Part shown: one piece after another, positions 9,057 through 17,325 of the stretch
Layout of the letters: each line of letters begins with the position of its first letter
Position numbering within the stretch: the stretch's first letter is position 1
Source: Fluviicola sp.
GTDB taxonomy: Bacteria > Bacteroidota > Bacteroidia > Flavobacteriales_D > Crocinitomicaceae
DNA: 36,974 nucleotides
Assembly (NCBI GenBank): GCA_002734065.2
Contig: NVXU02000001.1
Span: 1-36,974 of the forward strand
Reading direction: 5' to 3'
Notes under the pieces: generated by a model
What the model saw: only the letters and a program-made list of their open reading frames with translations
Told to the model about the DNA's origin: nothing
The model's database searches: none
Position numbers and translations under genes: made by a program

Positions 9057-10324
9057 CCCTTCGTATCCACTTCAACCGTTGCCATTTCTTCTGACTTATA
9101 ATCGCCAGCGTCTAACTTGTCTTTCACAGTAATGAAAGTATCAATCGTGTATTGAACATCTTCTAATGTATGTATCGCTGTTGGAATTAAACGCAACATG
9201 ATTACGTCTTTAGGCACAACTGGATAAATGACTATTGAACAGAAAATGTTGTAATTCTCACGCATATCGAAGGTTAAATTCGTTGCCTCGGCAAGATTTC
9301 CTTTTAAGAATACAGGAGTTACGGCAGAATTAGTAACACCTAAGTCAAAACCAGCTTTCTTTAATCCGTTTTGCAACGCAGAAGCTACTTTCCATAAATT
9401 TTCTTTATGCTCAGGTTGATCTCTCAATAATTCCAAGCGTTTTCTTGCTCCAACTACTAAAGGCATAGGCAAAGATTTTGCAAACACTTGAGAACGCATG
9501 TTGTAACGTAAAAATTCTACAATGTGTTCTTTTGCGCAAATAAAAGCACCGATAGACGCCATTGCTTTTGCAAAAGTTCCAAATAAGATGTCTATTTCGT
9601 CATGAACTCCTTGCTCTTCTCCAGCACCTTGACCTCTTTCACCAACAGTTCCAAAACCGTGAGCATCATCAACGAATAAACGGAAATCATATTTCCCAGA
9701 CTTTCTAAATTCGATTAAATCAGCCAATCGACCTTGATCACCAGCCATTCCAAAAACGCCTTCTGTGATAACCAAAATACCGCCGTTTGTTTTGTCTACA
9801 ATTTTAGTTGCTCTCGACATTTGCTTATCGAAGCTTTCCATGTCATTGTGCTTAAAAACAAAGCGTTTTCCAGCATGCAATCGCATTCCGTCAAGAATAC
9901 AAGCGTGAGATTCACTGTCGTAAACAATAACATCGTTTCTGTCTACAATTGAGTCAATGGCAGAAACCATTCCTTGATAACCGAAGTTTAAAAGAATCGT
10001 GTCTTCCATTTCCATGAAGTCAGAAATTTCAGCTTCTAATTTTTCGTGTTCACTTGTTTGACCAGTCATCATACGAGAACCCATCGGGTAAGCAAGTCCC
10101 CATTTCACGGCAGCATCACCATCTGCCTTACGAACTTCTGGATGATTTGCTAAACCCAGGTAATTGTTCACCGACCATACAAGGCATTCTTTTCCACGAA
10201 AAATCATTTTATTATTGATTTCTCCTTCTAGTTTTGGAAAAGTAAAATAACCATGTACTCCTTTAGAATATTGACCTAAAGGACCTCTGTTCTTTTTGAT
10301 TTTATCAAATATATCTTCTGCCAT
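9050..10324 (-). CDS. Alpha-oxoamine synthase, serine palmitoyltransferase-like
   Basis: The product is 424 aa. It is a PLP enzyme joining an amino acid to an acyl thioester with loss of CO2. It has NNYLGLANHPEV (53-64), His140 (DSESHACILDGMRLH), LFVDDAHGFGTVGERGQG (Asp220, His222) and the PLP lysine Lys253 (FGTFAKAMASIGAF). It is longer and clearly different from the bioF product nearby. In Bacteroidota the close relatives are serine palmitoyltransferase (sphingolipids) and the cysteate-fatty acyl transferase of sulfonolipid (capnine) synthesis; sequence inspection cannot separate the two. It is monocistronic, with an exact -7 box upstream, and its TAG stop lies inside a repeat core. Confidence 0.82.
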   Translation of the reverse strand: MAEDIFDKIKKNRGPLGQYSKGVHGYFTFPKLEGEINNKMIFRGKECLVWSVNNYLGLANHPEVRKADGDAAVKWGLAYPMGSRMMTGQTSEHEKLEAEISDFMEMEDTILLNFGYQGMVSAIDSIVDRNDVIVYDSESHACILDGMRLHAGKRFVFKHNDMESFDKQMSRATKIVDKTNGGILVITEGVFGMAGDQGRLADLIEFRKSGKYDFRLFVDDAHGFGTVGERGQGAGEEQGVHDEIDILFGTFAKAMASIGAFICAKEHIVEFLRYNMRSQVFAKSLPMPLVVGARKRLELLRDQPEHKENLWKVASALQNGLKKAGFDLGVTNSAVTPVFLKGNLAEATNLTFDMRENYNIFCSIVIYPVVPKDVIMLRLIPTAIHTLEDVQYTIDTFITVKDKLDAGDYKSEEMATVEVDTKGK

Positions 10325-10386
10325 GTGAGTGTTTTTTTTAATTGACTATTCAATGTAAGAAAAGCCAATTAGCTTCATTTATGCGA

Positions 10387-10394
10387 CAAAAGTA
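10387..10394 (-). promoter_or_regulatory. -7 box (TACTTTTG) for the oxoamine synthase gene
   Basis: This is an exact TAnnTTTG match on the minus strand, leaving a leader of about 55 nt before the ATG at 10324. No TTG sits 17-23 bases further upstream. Confidence 0.4.
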
Positions 10395-10497
10395 GTCGAT
10401 TTTTAGCAATTGTCATGCCTTTAAAGGTATTTTTATCAACAAATAAGAGGTTGATAATGAACCTAAAGAAAGTAAAGCGTAATTTTGGCATCAAAAA

Positions 10498-10974
10498 GTG
10501 AACATTCGTCCGATTCAAAAACCTGATAATCTCCCTCTCGCAAAAGTAATTCGAGAAGTCCTAACGGAACATGGTGTCAACAAACCTGGAACGGTATTCA
10601 CTGACCCAACAACCGATGCTTTGTACGAATTGTTTCAGAAAAAAAACGCTTGTTATTTTGTCGCTATTGAGAACGAAATAATTCTTGGAGGAGCCGGAAT
10701 TTACCCAACAAAAGGACTTCCAGAAGGTTGTGTGGAATTAGTGAAAATTTACTTGCAAAGCGCTGCAAGGCACAGAGGTATTGGCAAGCAGCTGATGCTG
10801 TTATCCATAAACAAGGCGAAAGAGCTCGGTTTTTCTTCTATTTACTTGGAGACAATGCCTGAGTTAAGCAGTGCGATTGGTCTGTACGAATCGTTAGGTT
10901 TTAAACGGTTAGAAAACGCACTCGGTGACTCCGGACATTTCGCCTGTGATTTATGGATGCTGAAGGAAATATAA
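10498..10974 (+). CDS. GNAT family N-acetyltransferase
   Basis: The product is 158 aa, starting at a GTG (10498); no in-frame ATG lies nearby that would keep the first strand. It probably transfers an acetyl group from acetyl-CoA to an amine, but the substrate cannot be read from the sequence. The acetyl-CoA motif A is LVKIYLQSAARHRGIGKQLM (about residues 81-100), with the RxxGIG pyrophosphate loop. The motif B region is YLETMPELSSAIGLYESLGFKR. A TAATTTTG box (10480-10487) lies 10 bases before the start, which would make a nearly leaderless mRNA. It is divergent from the oxoamine synthase gene and alone in its transcript. Confidence 0.85.
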   Translation: MNIRPIQKPDNLPLAKVIREVLTEHGVNKPGTVFTDPTTDALYELFQKKNACYFVAIENEIILGGAGIYPTKGLPEGCVELVKIYLQSAARHRGIGKQLMLLSINKAKELGFSSIYLETMPELSSAIGLYESLGFKRLENALGDSGHFACDLWMLKEI

Positions 10975-11152
10975 GGATGAAAGTCATAGCGATTTTCTGA
11001 ACTGATTTAAATTGCTTTTCACTTTATTCTTTGACATGATTAATGAAGAGTGATACTAAGATAAGACCGTTGCAAGTCGTAATTAACAAAATTTAGTCAA
11101 TAATTTAGTTGTAAACATTTGATTACCAATGCTTAAATGATTATTTTACTGT

Positions 11153-12121
11153 ATGATTAAACACGTTGACTCAACATTTGCTGACAGTATTTGCGATTTA
11201 CGAACAAGAAAGATAAAACAGACTTTTTTTGAACAAATAAACCGACTTCTTGATTGGGATTCAATTACGAAATTAATTGAAGTTGAATACCGAGTGAATG
11301 ATAGTATTTCTTTTAGTTATTTTTGTGGAATGTCAATAGAAGAAATAGCACCCGACCACAATACGATTAGTAGGTTTAGAACTGCTTTGACTAAAACAAA
11401 GACGTATGATAAACTTTTTAAATTAATCAATTCCCAATTAGAAGCACATCAAATTATAGTAAAAACTGAAGCAATTGTAGATGCCAGTGTGATAGATACA
11501 CCGCTACGCCCAAAGGGAAAAACTAATCATAAAGTCACATAAGATAGACAAGAGCAAAAAGTTGATGCTAAAAAAAATTTGCCGATAATGTGGATAAAGA
11601 TGGAACTTGGCTAAAAAAAAGAGGTAAGTTTCTTTTGGTTATAAAAAACATCATGTTACAGATGATGAAGGTCTGGTTTTAGGTGTTTTGACTACAACTG
11701 CAAGTGTTAATGAAATAGCTAATTTAGAAGATGTTTTAGATACAGCAGATCTACCAGAAGGCATTCCTTTGAAAGCTGATAAAGGCTATCAATCAAAGAA
11801 AAATAATGATCTTTTAAAGAAGAAAAAACTTAAGAATCATATTTTAAAAAAAAAGCAAAAAAGAATAAACCTTTAACAAGGTGGGAAAATAAATTTAACA
11901 AATTAGTTGGTAAAACACGATACAAAGTTGAACGAACTTTTGGAGGCATCCACCTTTGGTTCAAAGGTGGGATAACAAGATATAGAGGTGTTGAAAAAAT
12001 GCATACACAAAATTTAATGGAGGCTATGTGTTATAATCTTTACAGGAGCCCTAGGAAAATTGCGTTTAATTTTAAAAAAAAAAAGGGAAAAACAGTAGAA
12101 ATAGTTCTGTTTTGTATCTAA
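11153..12121 (+). pseudogene. IS5-family transposase, inactivated
   Basis: Read across frames, the sequence is a DDE transposase. The first Asp is in IVDASVIDTPLRPKGK (residue 110 of the first open segment), the second in PLKADKGYQSKKN and the Glu in KTRYKVERTFGG. An expected block of about 35-40 residues (the usual LLLFK...WYGLSD region) is missing between LIE and VEYRVND at 11278-11290. A TAA interrupts at 11540. Frame changes follow near the A-runs at 11569 and 11850 and around 11635, and the frame finally closes at 12119-12121. Open pieces are 11153-11542 and 11688-11876. Several faults of different kinds argue for true decay rather than a single sequencing slip. Confidence 0.88.
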
Positions 12122-12197
12122 ATCAGTAAAAATTAGCTTAAAAAAGTAAAAAACAACAATTTTTATAGATATCAAAATGAAATTAAGTGGAACTTAT

Positions 12198-12205
12198 TAC
12201 TTTTG
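12198..12205 (+). promoter_or_regulatory. Outward -7 box (TACTTTTG) at the IS right end
   Basis: This is an exact TAnnTTTG match overlapping the right inverted repeat of the IS remnant and pointing at the lipoprotein gene (ATG 12268). Only an ATG (12177-12179) stands where TTG is expected, 18 bases upstream. It is plausible that the gene now uses an IS-borne promoter, but this is inference. Confidence 0.4.
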
Positions 12206-12267
12206 CAATGGTCTTTAATAGTACATTTACTATGATCTTAAAACCAAAACGAATAAACCTATTTATC

Positions 12268-12960
12268 ATGAAAAAAGTAATTATCAATAGCCTAATCTTA
12301 ATTTTTTCATCCACGTTATTGCTTGCTTGTGGTGAAAAAGACACGAATGATTCTAATGTTGAAGTAACTGATAGCACTACCAATGTTGTTGGTGGTAATA
12401 ACTGTTTTGAAGATTTCGTTGGTCAACCAGAGAAACTTTTAACTGCAGAATTAGTTGGAGAATTTGTAGATTTTGAAGGTCAGACACCTTCTGTAGAAAA
12501 AGTTGAAATGCCATTTAAAACGGTTGCTGATGAAAATGCAACGGTAAATTGCAAATGGAAAGTGGATAGAAAAAGACGTATTGTTCGATTACAACAGATT
12601 AAAAAAATTAAATTGTACAAAAGCAAGACCGCTGTTGAACGTTTTTACGATAAATATCACACGAGTTCTTCTACTGAGAGTGCTGAGAAAAAAGAACTTT
12701 ATGATAATGAGGTAATTGATAAAGCAGAAGATGAGAATGCAAAAGAGATTGGAACTAAAATTGTTGATTTAGATTTTGAGTATTTAAAAGTCGACAATGT
12801 TGGTGACGCTGCTGTTTGGGAACATAAAGTGAATAATCTATTGGTTTTAGTAGGTGATTACCAATTTACGGTTAATGTACAATTGACGAAAGGCAACGAT
12901 TTTGATCTTGAAAAAGCAATATTAATTGCTAAGGCTATTATTGTGAAGGCTTGTAATTAG
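12268..12960 (+). CDS. Small lipoprotein of unknown function
   Basis: The product is 230 aa. The ATG at 12268 opens a lipoprotein signal (MKKVIINSLILIFSSTLLLACGE) with the lipobox LLLAC, so the mature protein should be lipid-anchored at Cys21. An in-frame upstream start would run into the IS end and bury this signal. The mature part is acidic, begins with a Ser/Thr/Asp linker, and has a Lys-rich stretch (KKIKLYKSKTAVERFYDKYH) in the middle. I recognise no domain. It is convergent with the next gene, the two stops being one base apart. The IS remnant just upstream has probably replaced its original control region. Confidence 0.7.
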   Translation: MKKVIINSLILIFSSTLLLACGEKDTNDSNVEVTDSTTNVVGGNNCFEDFVGQPEKLLTAELVGEFVDFEGQTPSVEKVEMPFKTVADENATVNCKWKVDRKRRIVRLQQIKKIKLYKSKTAVERFYDKYHTSSSTESAEKKELYDNEVIDKAEDENAKEIGTKIVDLDFEYLKVDNVGDAAVWEHKVNNLLVLVGDYQFTVNVQLTKGNDFDLEKAILIAKAIIVKACN

Positions 12961-12961
12961 T

Positions 12962-13834
12962 TTACTTTTCAAATACTGGTGGCGGAGGTGGTTCAGGATA
13001 TCCAACTATGTTGCTATATACATACTTTAACCCTCTTTTTTTAAGACCTTCTTTATCTAAAATTGTAAGAGGATACAAAATTGATAAAGCTTTTAACCTT
13101 TCTGTATCTAGAAGAGTTTCATTCTTTCGGTTTCTTTGAAAAATGGTCAGGTAAGACTCATTAAAGTATTTTTTAGAAGCATAATCTCTTAATAAAAAGA
13201 ATCCAACAAGAACACTGTCTATCAGATGCTCTCCTTTTAAGGTATCTTGATATTCTATGGTAATGTGTGCTTGTACACTCGGCTCAGGTAATTTATCAAT
13301 TTGTAGAACTTTAATTGCTCTCAATTTCTTCATCCATTCTTCTACTTGCCTTTCTTTGAAGTCAATAATATCTTCAAGTGCACCGGGTGTATTTTTAACC
13401 TTTTTAGCTTCTTCAATGGCTTCTTTAGTAAGGTGAATGATTTCTTTTCTTGAAATTCGAGAATACATTGGGTAATTATTAGCGACATCATTTTTTTCTC
13501 TATTGGCAGAAAAATAAGTAACAATCTCATTTGTAATACTTTTTGAGTCAAGTAAACCATTGATTATTATTTCCCCTTTTAGATCTTGTTGAATACTGAA
13601 TATATCCCTTTTTTCAATAAGCATTGGCATGCATCCGTAATTAGGGAAATTAAATGAAGTTAAATTAGTGTAATTCTCCTCCTTCATTTCTTCAATCAAG
13701 TCATTCAACACAGCAATCGAGTCTGCTTCAGATAAAAAAGCACTTTCATCGTTCAAGTTATTGCTAGATTCTTTCGAATTACATCCAATTAGTAATAACC
13801 CAAGAAACAGTACTGTTAACTTCAAATAATCCAT
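12962..13834 (-). CDS. Lipoprotein of unknown function
   Basis: The product is 290 aa. The ATG at 13834 opens a lipoprotein signal (MDYLKLTVLFLGLLLIGCNSKE, lipobox LIGC). The frame runs 63 bases further upstream to 13897, but that part merely translates repeat DNA, so I reject it. The body is alpha-helical in appearance, with a charged stretch (KEAIEEAKKVKNTPGALEDI) near the middle and a proline run (PEPPPPPVFEK) at the C-terminus. No known family is recognised. A secreted, membrane-anchored role is all the sequence supports. Confidence 0.65.
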   Translation of the reverse strand: MDYLKLTVLFLGLLLIGCNSKESSNNLNDESAFLSEADSIAVLNDLIEEMKEENYTNLTSFNFPNYGCMPMLIEKRDIFSIQQDLKGEIIINGLLDSKSITNEIVTYFSANREKNDVANNYPMYSRISRKEIIHLTKEAIEEAKKVKNTPGALEDIIDFKERQVEEWMKKLRAIKVLQIDKLPEPSVQAHITIEYQDTLKGEHLIDSVLVGFFLLRDYASKKYFNESYLTIFQRNRKNETLLDTERLKALSILYPLTILDKEGLKKRGLKYVYSNIVGYPEPPPPPVFEK

Positions 13835-13835
13835 A

Positions 13836-13937
13836 ATCCATATTTCGACAAGCTCAATACAAGTAATTCTAACAAGAATAAGCTTCCCTCTCATCACTCA
13901 TCACTCCTCGTTCATCACTCTAACAAGAGTCTACTTC
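13836..13937. repeat. REP-like composite repeat, copy 2
   Basis: The stretch holds TTTCGACAAGCTCAATA (about 13850-13862), an ATTCT-AACA-AGAAT mini-hairpin (about 13867-13880), a TCATCACTC tandem (13890-13920) and the core CTAACAAGAGTCTACTTC (13920-13937). On the minus strand the core reads GAAGTAG then ACTCT-TGTT-AGAGT, a perfect 5-bp hairpin immediately behind the TAG stop of the S9 peptidase gene. Confidence 0.75.
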
Positions 13938-15841
13938 AACGTTTCCTCCAACCACTTCCTAAATTCCTCATGCCAAATTAAGCTATTCTGATTCCCCAAG
14001 ACCCAATGATTCTCTTCTGGAAAATACAGCAACTTGCTTTTAATTCCTTGCAACTGCGCCGCTTGAAAAGCCTCTAAACCTTGTCCAATCGGAACGCGGT
14101 AATCTTTGCCTCCTTGGATGATTAATATCGGTGTGTTCCAATTCTCAACGTGTTCCGCAGGGTTGAAATCATTATGACTTCTTTGCGCAACCTCGTTTGC
14201 TTTCTCCCAAGGAGCACCACCCAAATCCCAATTTACGAAGAATAACTCTTCCGTAGTTCCGTACATGCTCTTCCAATTGAAGATGCCATCGTGCGCAATA
14301 AACGTTTTGAAACGGTTCTCATGAATACCTGCTAAATAGAAGGCAGAATAACCTCCGTAACTTGCTCCAATGCAACCTAAACGTTCTTTATCTACATACG
14401 ATTCTTTGGAAATATCATCAATTGCAGAAAGGTAATCTTGCATGTTCTGTCCGCCGTAGTCTTTTGAGATTTGTTCGTTCCATTCAACTCCCCAACCCGG
14501 CATTCCTCGTCGGTTGGGTGCAATCACAATGTAGCCATTGGCTGCCATTAGTTGAAAATTCCACCGGTAAGAATAGAATTGACTCAACGCTCCTTGCGGC
14601 CCTCCTTGGCAATAAAGTAAGGTCGGATATTTCTTATTTGGGTCAAAATTCGGTGGGTAAATCACCCAAGAAAGCATTTCTTTACCGTCCGTTGTTGGAA
14701 TCATTCTACTTTCGACCTTGCTTAGTAAAAGAGAATTGTAAATCCCATCATTTACGTGAGAAAGTTGAGACATTGAACCTGATTTTAGGTCAACGATGTA
14801 TAATTCCGTAGCGTGATTCATGTCTCGGAGTTTTACAACCATTTTTCCTTTGCTTTGTCCAATAATTCCGTGCACATCAAATTGTCCTTTTGTGATTTGC
14901 CTGACTTTTGTTTTTCCATTTGCCTTTTTCGGAACATTGACAGAGAATAACTGAACGGTTCCATCAACGGGTGCAATGAAATAGATGAGGTTTTCGGGAG
15001 AATACCATGTAAACTCGTTGACTGTTCCGTCCCAAAATTTGGTGAGGTTCACTTTTTGTCCATCAATAAGAATGCAAATATCATTTTTGTCAGATTCATA
15101 ACCATCACGATTCATTTGCAACCAAGCCAATTGTCCATCTTTAGAAAATGCAGGATGCGTATCGTAACCTTTGTTCTCTTCGGTTAAGTTTTTCGTTGTT
15201 GCAGTCGCAATGTCGTATTCATAAATGTCCGTATTGGTGCTGATTGCATATTCTGTTCCTTCTTTTTTCTTTGAGACATACAAAACTTTGCTACCATCAG
15301 AATTCCAGATGTAATCTTCCGAACCTCCAAATGGTTTTTGTGGACAGTGATACTTCTCGTTTTGCATAATGTCCGTTTGCTCTGAAGTTGCCAGATTCTC
15401 AATGAAAACGTGGTTGTAATTACCATTTTCCCACTTGTCCCAATGACGGTAGTTGAGTTCATCGTAAATCATCACGTTTGACTCTGTTAATTCTGGATAA
15501 AAATCACTACCAGATACTTTTTTTAACTTCACTTCTTTAGAAAGTAGTTTGTATTTTCCATTTTTAGAGAATTCAGGACGATTGGTGATGAAATCGGTGT
15601 AATCTTTAATTTCTTTAGGCGTTCCGTTTTCTAATGGGAGAATGTACAGTTTTGTGCTTTTACTATTGGTTGGGATATCTACTTTTGAAACACGATAAAT
15701 GACGCTTGCTCCGTCTGATGTGAGTCCAATTGGAGAAATTCTATTGAGTTGTATCAAGGTTTCTGCTGTCATTACATTTTGAGAGAGTGCAATAAACTGA
15801 GTGCCAAGCAATAAAATAAGTGAGATGATTTTTACAGTCAT
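13931..15841 (-). CDS. S9 family serine peptidase (prolyl oligopeptidase/acylaminoacyl peptidase type), exported
   Basis: The product is 636 aa. A signal peptide (MTVKIISLILLLGTQFIALSQ) directs it to the periplasm or beyond. Residues of about 25-370 form a WD40-like beta-propeller (PD40-type repeats such as AFSKDGQLAW and IWNSDGSKVLYV). Residues 390-636 form an alpha/beta-hydrolase with Ser494 in IGASYGGYSA, Asp580 in IQGGKDYRVP and His612 in PEENHWVL. Such enzymes trim short peptides, often from the N-terminus; the substrate is unknown. It appears monocistronic, and its stop codon lies within a repeat core. Confidence 0.92.
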   Translation of the reverse strand: MTVKIISLILLLGTQFIALSQNVMTAETLIQLNRISPIGLTSDGASVIYRVSKVDIPTNSKSTKLYILPLENGTPKEIKDYTDFITNRPEFSKNGKYKLLSKEVKLKKVSGSDFYPELTESNVMIYDELNYRHWDKWENGNYNHVFIENLATSEQTDIMQNEKYHCPQKPFGGSEDYIWNSDGSKVLYVSKKKEGTEYAISTNTDIYEYDIATATTKNLTEENKGYDTHPAFSKDGQLAWLQMNRDGYESDKNDICILIDGQKVNLTKFWDGTVNEFTWYSPENLIYFIAPVDGTVQLFSVNVPKKANGKTKVRQITKGQFDVHGIIGQSKGKMVVKLRDMNHATELYIVDLKSGSMSQLSHVNDGIYNSLLLSKVESRMIPTTDGKEMLSWVIYPPNFDPNKKYPTLLYCQGGPQGALSQFYSYRWNFQLMAANGYIVIAPNRRGMPGWGVEWNEQISKDYGGQNMQDYLSAIDDISKESYVDKERLGCIGASYGGYSAFYLAGIHENRFKTFIAHDGIFNWKSMYGTTEELFFVNWDLGGAPWEKANEVAQRSHNDFNPAEHVENWNTPILIIQGGKDYRVPIGQGLEAFQAAQLQGIKSKLLYFPEENHWVLGNQNSLIWHEEFRKWLEETLK

Positions 15842-15934
15842 AATTTCGTTTAGTTTGAAAGACGAAAGTTAGTAAATGTTTTGGAATGGGGGGTAGAACG
15901 CAGATTTTGCGAGTACACGCAGAGGGAAGAGTAG

Positions 15935-16342
15935 TTATTTTTTAGAAACACTCGGGTTACGCATATAGGATTCTAAAAATAAAGCAATAGAGCTTATCAA
16001 CAAGTGTAGAATTGCCAAAGTGAACAAAAGTAAAAAACCGACTCCTGTATTACTGTCGTAGTCATGGTCAATAAGATGAAAATGTATTGAGTATCGTATT
16101 AAAAAAGTCAACATTAACACTATAAGACTCATTATCAATGTTACAATTTGTTTCTTTTTTAAAGCCAAAGAAAGCACAGAGCAAATCATCACAAAAATTA
16201 AAAGTTTGGATAAACCATATTCAGTGCCATCGTAAAACTCGGGTAGCGATAAGTCACCAGCAACAATATTGGTTTTAAACATATAGGGTAGGGACATACT
16301 GTACATACTTCCAATAACAATCAGACTAAGTAAAATGGTCAA
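15935..16342 (-). CDS. Small integral membrane protein, unknown function
   Basis: The product is about 135 aa with four likely membrane segments (start-18, 45-60, 67-85, 100-124) and a short charged tail (MRNPSVSKK). No family is recognised. The start is doubtful: the frame has no ATG at its head. The best candidate is a TTG at 16342, and the frame stays open upstream (KKNRII before it) to a stop near 16380 without a usable start. The first ATG (about 16306) would remove most of the first membrane segment. Either it uses TTG, or the 5' end has been altered. Confidence 0.55.
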   Translation of the reverse strand: MTILLSLIVIGSMYSMSLPYMFKTNIVAGDLSLPEFYDGTEYGLSKLLIFVMICSVLSLALKKKQIVTLIMSLIVLMLTFLIRYSIHFHLIDHDYDSNTGVGFLLLFTLAILHLLISSIALFLESYMRNPSVSKK

Positions 16343-16420
16343 TATGATTCGATTTTTTTTACTGATAGGTGGTGTCTTACGTTATTAAAATATGCTTTTA
16401 TTCCTTCTTTAGTTCTTCAA

Positions 16421-16513
16421 TCACTCATCACTGGTTGCCGAGCCTGTCGAGGTACACTCCTCATTCCTCACTTTTACACTGAGCCAGTCGAAGTGCTAAC
16501 AAGCATCTACTTC
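16421..16513. repeat. REP-like composite repeat, copy 3
   Basis: The modules are GGTTGCCGAGCCTGTCGAGG (about 16433-16452), the palindrome CACTGAGCCAGTCGAAGTG (16477-16495) and the core CTAACAAGCATCTACTTC (16496-16513), four bases beyond the TGA stop of the beta-barrel gene. On the minus strand the core is GAAGTAG, A, then TGCT-TGTT-AGCA. The stem differs from copy 2, yet it still pairs. Confidence 0.75.
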
Positions 16514-16517
16514 ACCC

Positions 16518-17297
16518 TCACTGAACAATCGGTCCGTCATTAAACTGAACGCCTTTGTTTTTGATAATTGGAAAGAAATACTTGAGTTCTATGGCTAAAT
16601 AAGAACCGTCAACTTCTCCTTTTAAAACCTTGTTAACAGTACTTCCGGTGTAGTTATATTCTAAATACATGTTAAAAAGGGGCTTAAATGGCACTCTTGC
16701 GCTTCCTCCGAGGTAGAAAAAACCCTTTTTCTCTGTTCTGAATTCAAAACCTAAGTTGGCATTGAGGTCGAGTCCAAATTTGCTTTGAACGATGCCCGTA
16801 TGACGAAATTCTTGTTTCTTTTGCGGAACAGTAACGACTCCGACGTGAGTTGGTGAGAATGTCCCAGCTAATCCTAGAGAAGCATCCATGTACCATTTTT
16901 TACTTAGTTGGATGTAAAAAAGGGCATTAACGGGCAAGTCGTATTGAATAAATTCCAGAGTGTTGCTTGCTCTTATCGAAGAATCTGGAAGTTCCATGGT
17001 GAGGTCAAAGTTTCGCTTAGTGAAATTTAAACCAGTTTCAATAGCAAGTAATTTCGTTAGTCCTGCCCTTACTGTTCCTCCAAACGAATAGCCCATTGTT
17101 TGCGTAATGGTCGTTGAAATTTTGAAAGGGTCATTAGCAGGTTGCTGCATAGACAGCGTCTTTTCTCCAATGAATTGTGTTGGAAAAATAGGACTAATTC
17201 TAATTCCAAAATAAGAGGGGAGTTTAGCCTTGTGCTTGATCTGTGAAGAAGCAGAAAGTGTGACTAACGCAAATAAGAAAATTAAAACTATTTTCAT
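16518..17297 (-). CDS. Outer-membrane beta-barrel-like protein
   Basis: The product is 259 aa. It has a signal peptide (MKIVLIFLFALVTLSASSQ) followed by alternating hydrophobic and polar strands with many Gly and aromatic residues (GYSFGGTVRAGLTKLLAIETGLNF, WYMDASLGLAGTF, GFFYLGGSARVPF). This is the pattern of the small PorT/OmpW-like barrels common in Bacteroidota. No exact family can be named. The end (KYFFPIIKNKG then a short polar tail) does not finish on the usual aromatic residue. It lies downstream of the nitroreductase/membrane-protein pair with 28 bases between, so it may be co-transcribed with them. Confidence 0.65.
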   Translation of the reverse strand: MKIVLIFLFALVTLSASSQIKHKAKLPSYFGIRISPIFPTQFIGEKTLSMQQPANDPFKISTTITQTMGYSFGGTVRAGLTKLLAIETGLNFTKRNFDLTMELPDSSIRASNTLEFIQYDLPVNALFYIQLSKKWYMDASLGLAGTFSPTHVGVVTVPQKKQEFRHTGIVQSKFGLDLNANLGFEFRTEKKGFFYLGGSARVPFKPLFNMYLEYNYTGSTVNKVLKGEVDGSYLAIELKYFFPIIKNKGVQFNDGPIVQ

Positions 17298-17325
17298 CGT
17301 ACTCTAAAACGCTAAGAAACGGATT

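Larger units (their letters stand above)
11063..12215 (+). mobile_element. Decayed IS5-type insertion sequence
   Basis: Imperfect terminal inverted repeats enclose a broken DDE transposase: AAGACCGTTGCAA at 11063-11075 and TTGCAATGGTCTT at 12203-12215, with one mismatch over 13 bases. The span of about 1.15 kb fits an IS5-group element. I could not define a convincing target-site duplication. The transposase carries a deletion, a nonsense codon and frameshifts, so the copy is dead. The right end lies 53 bases before the start of the next gene. Confidence 0.82.

Noticed and set aside
11061-12220. Target-site duplication of the IS
   Set aside because: Flanking bases (GATA / TAATA) can be aligned in more than one way; none gives a convincing direct repeat.
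13835-13897. N-terminal extension of the 12962-13834 lipoprotein
   Set aside because: It translates repeat DNA and would bury the lipoprotein signal.
14362-14811. A 149-aa plus-strand frame
   Set aside because: It lies wholly within the S9 peptidase gene on the other strand, over its catalytic domain, and has no start context or domain of its own.
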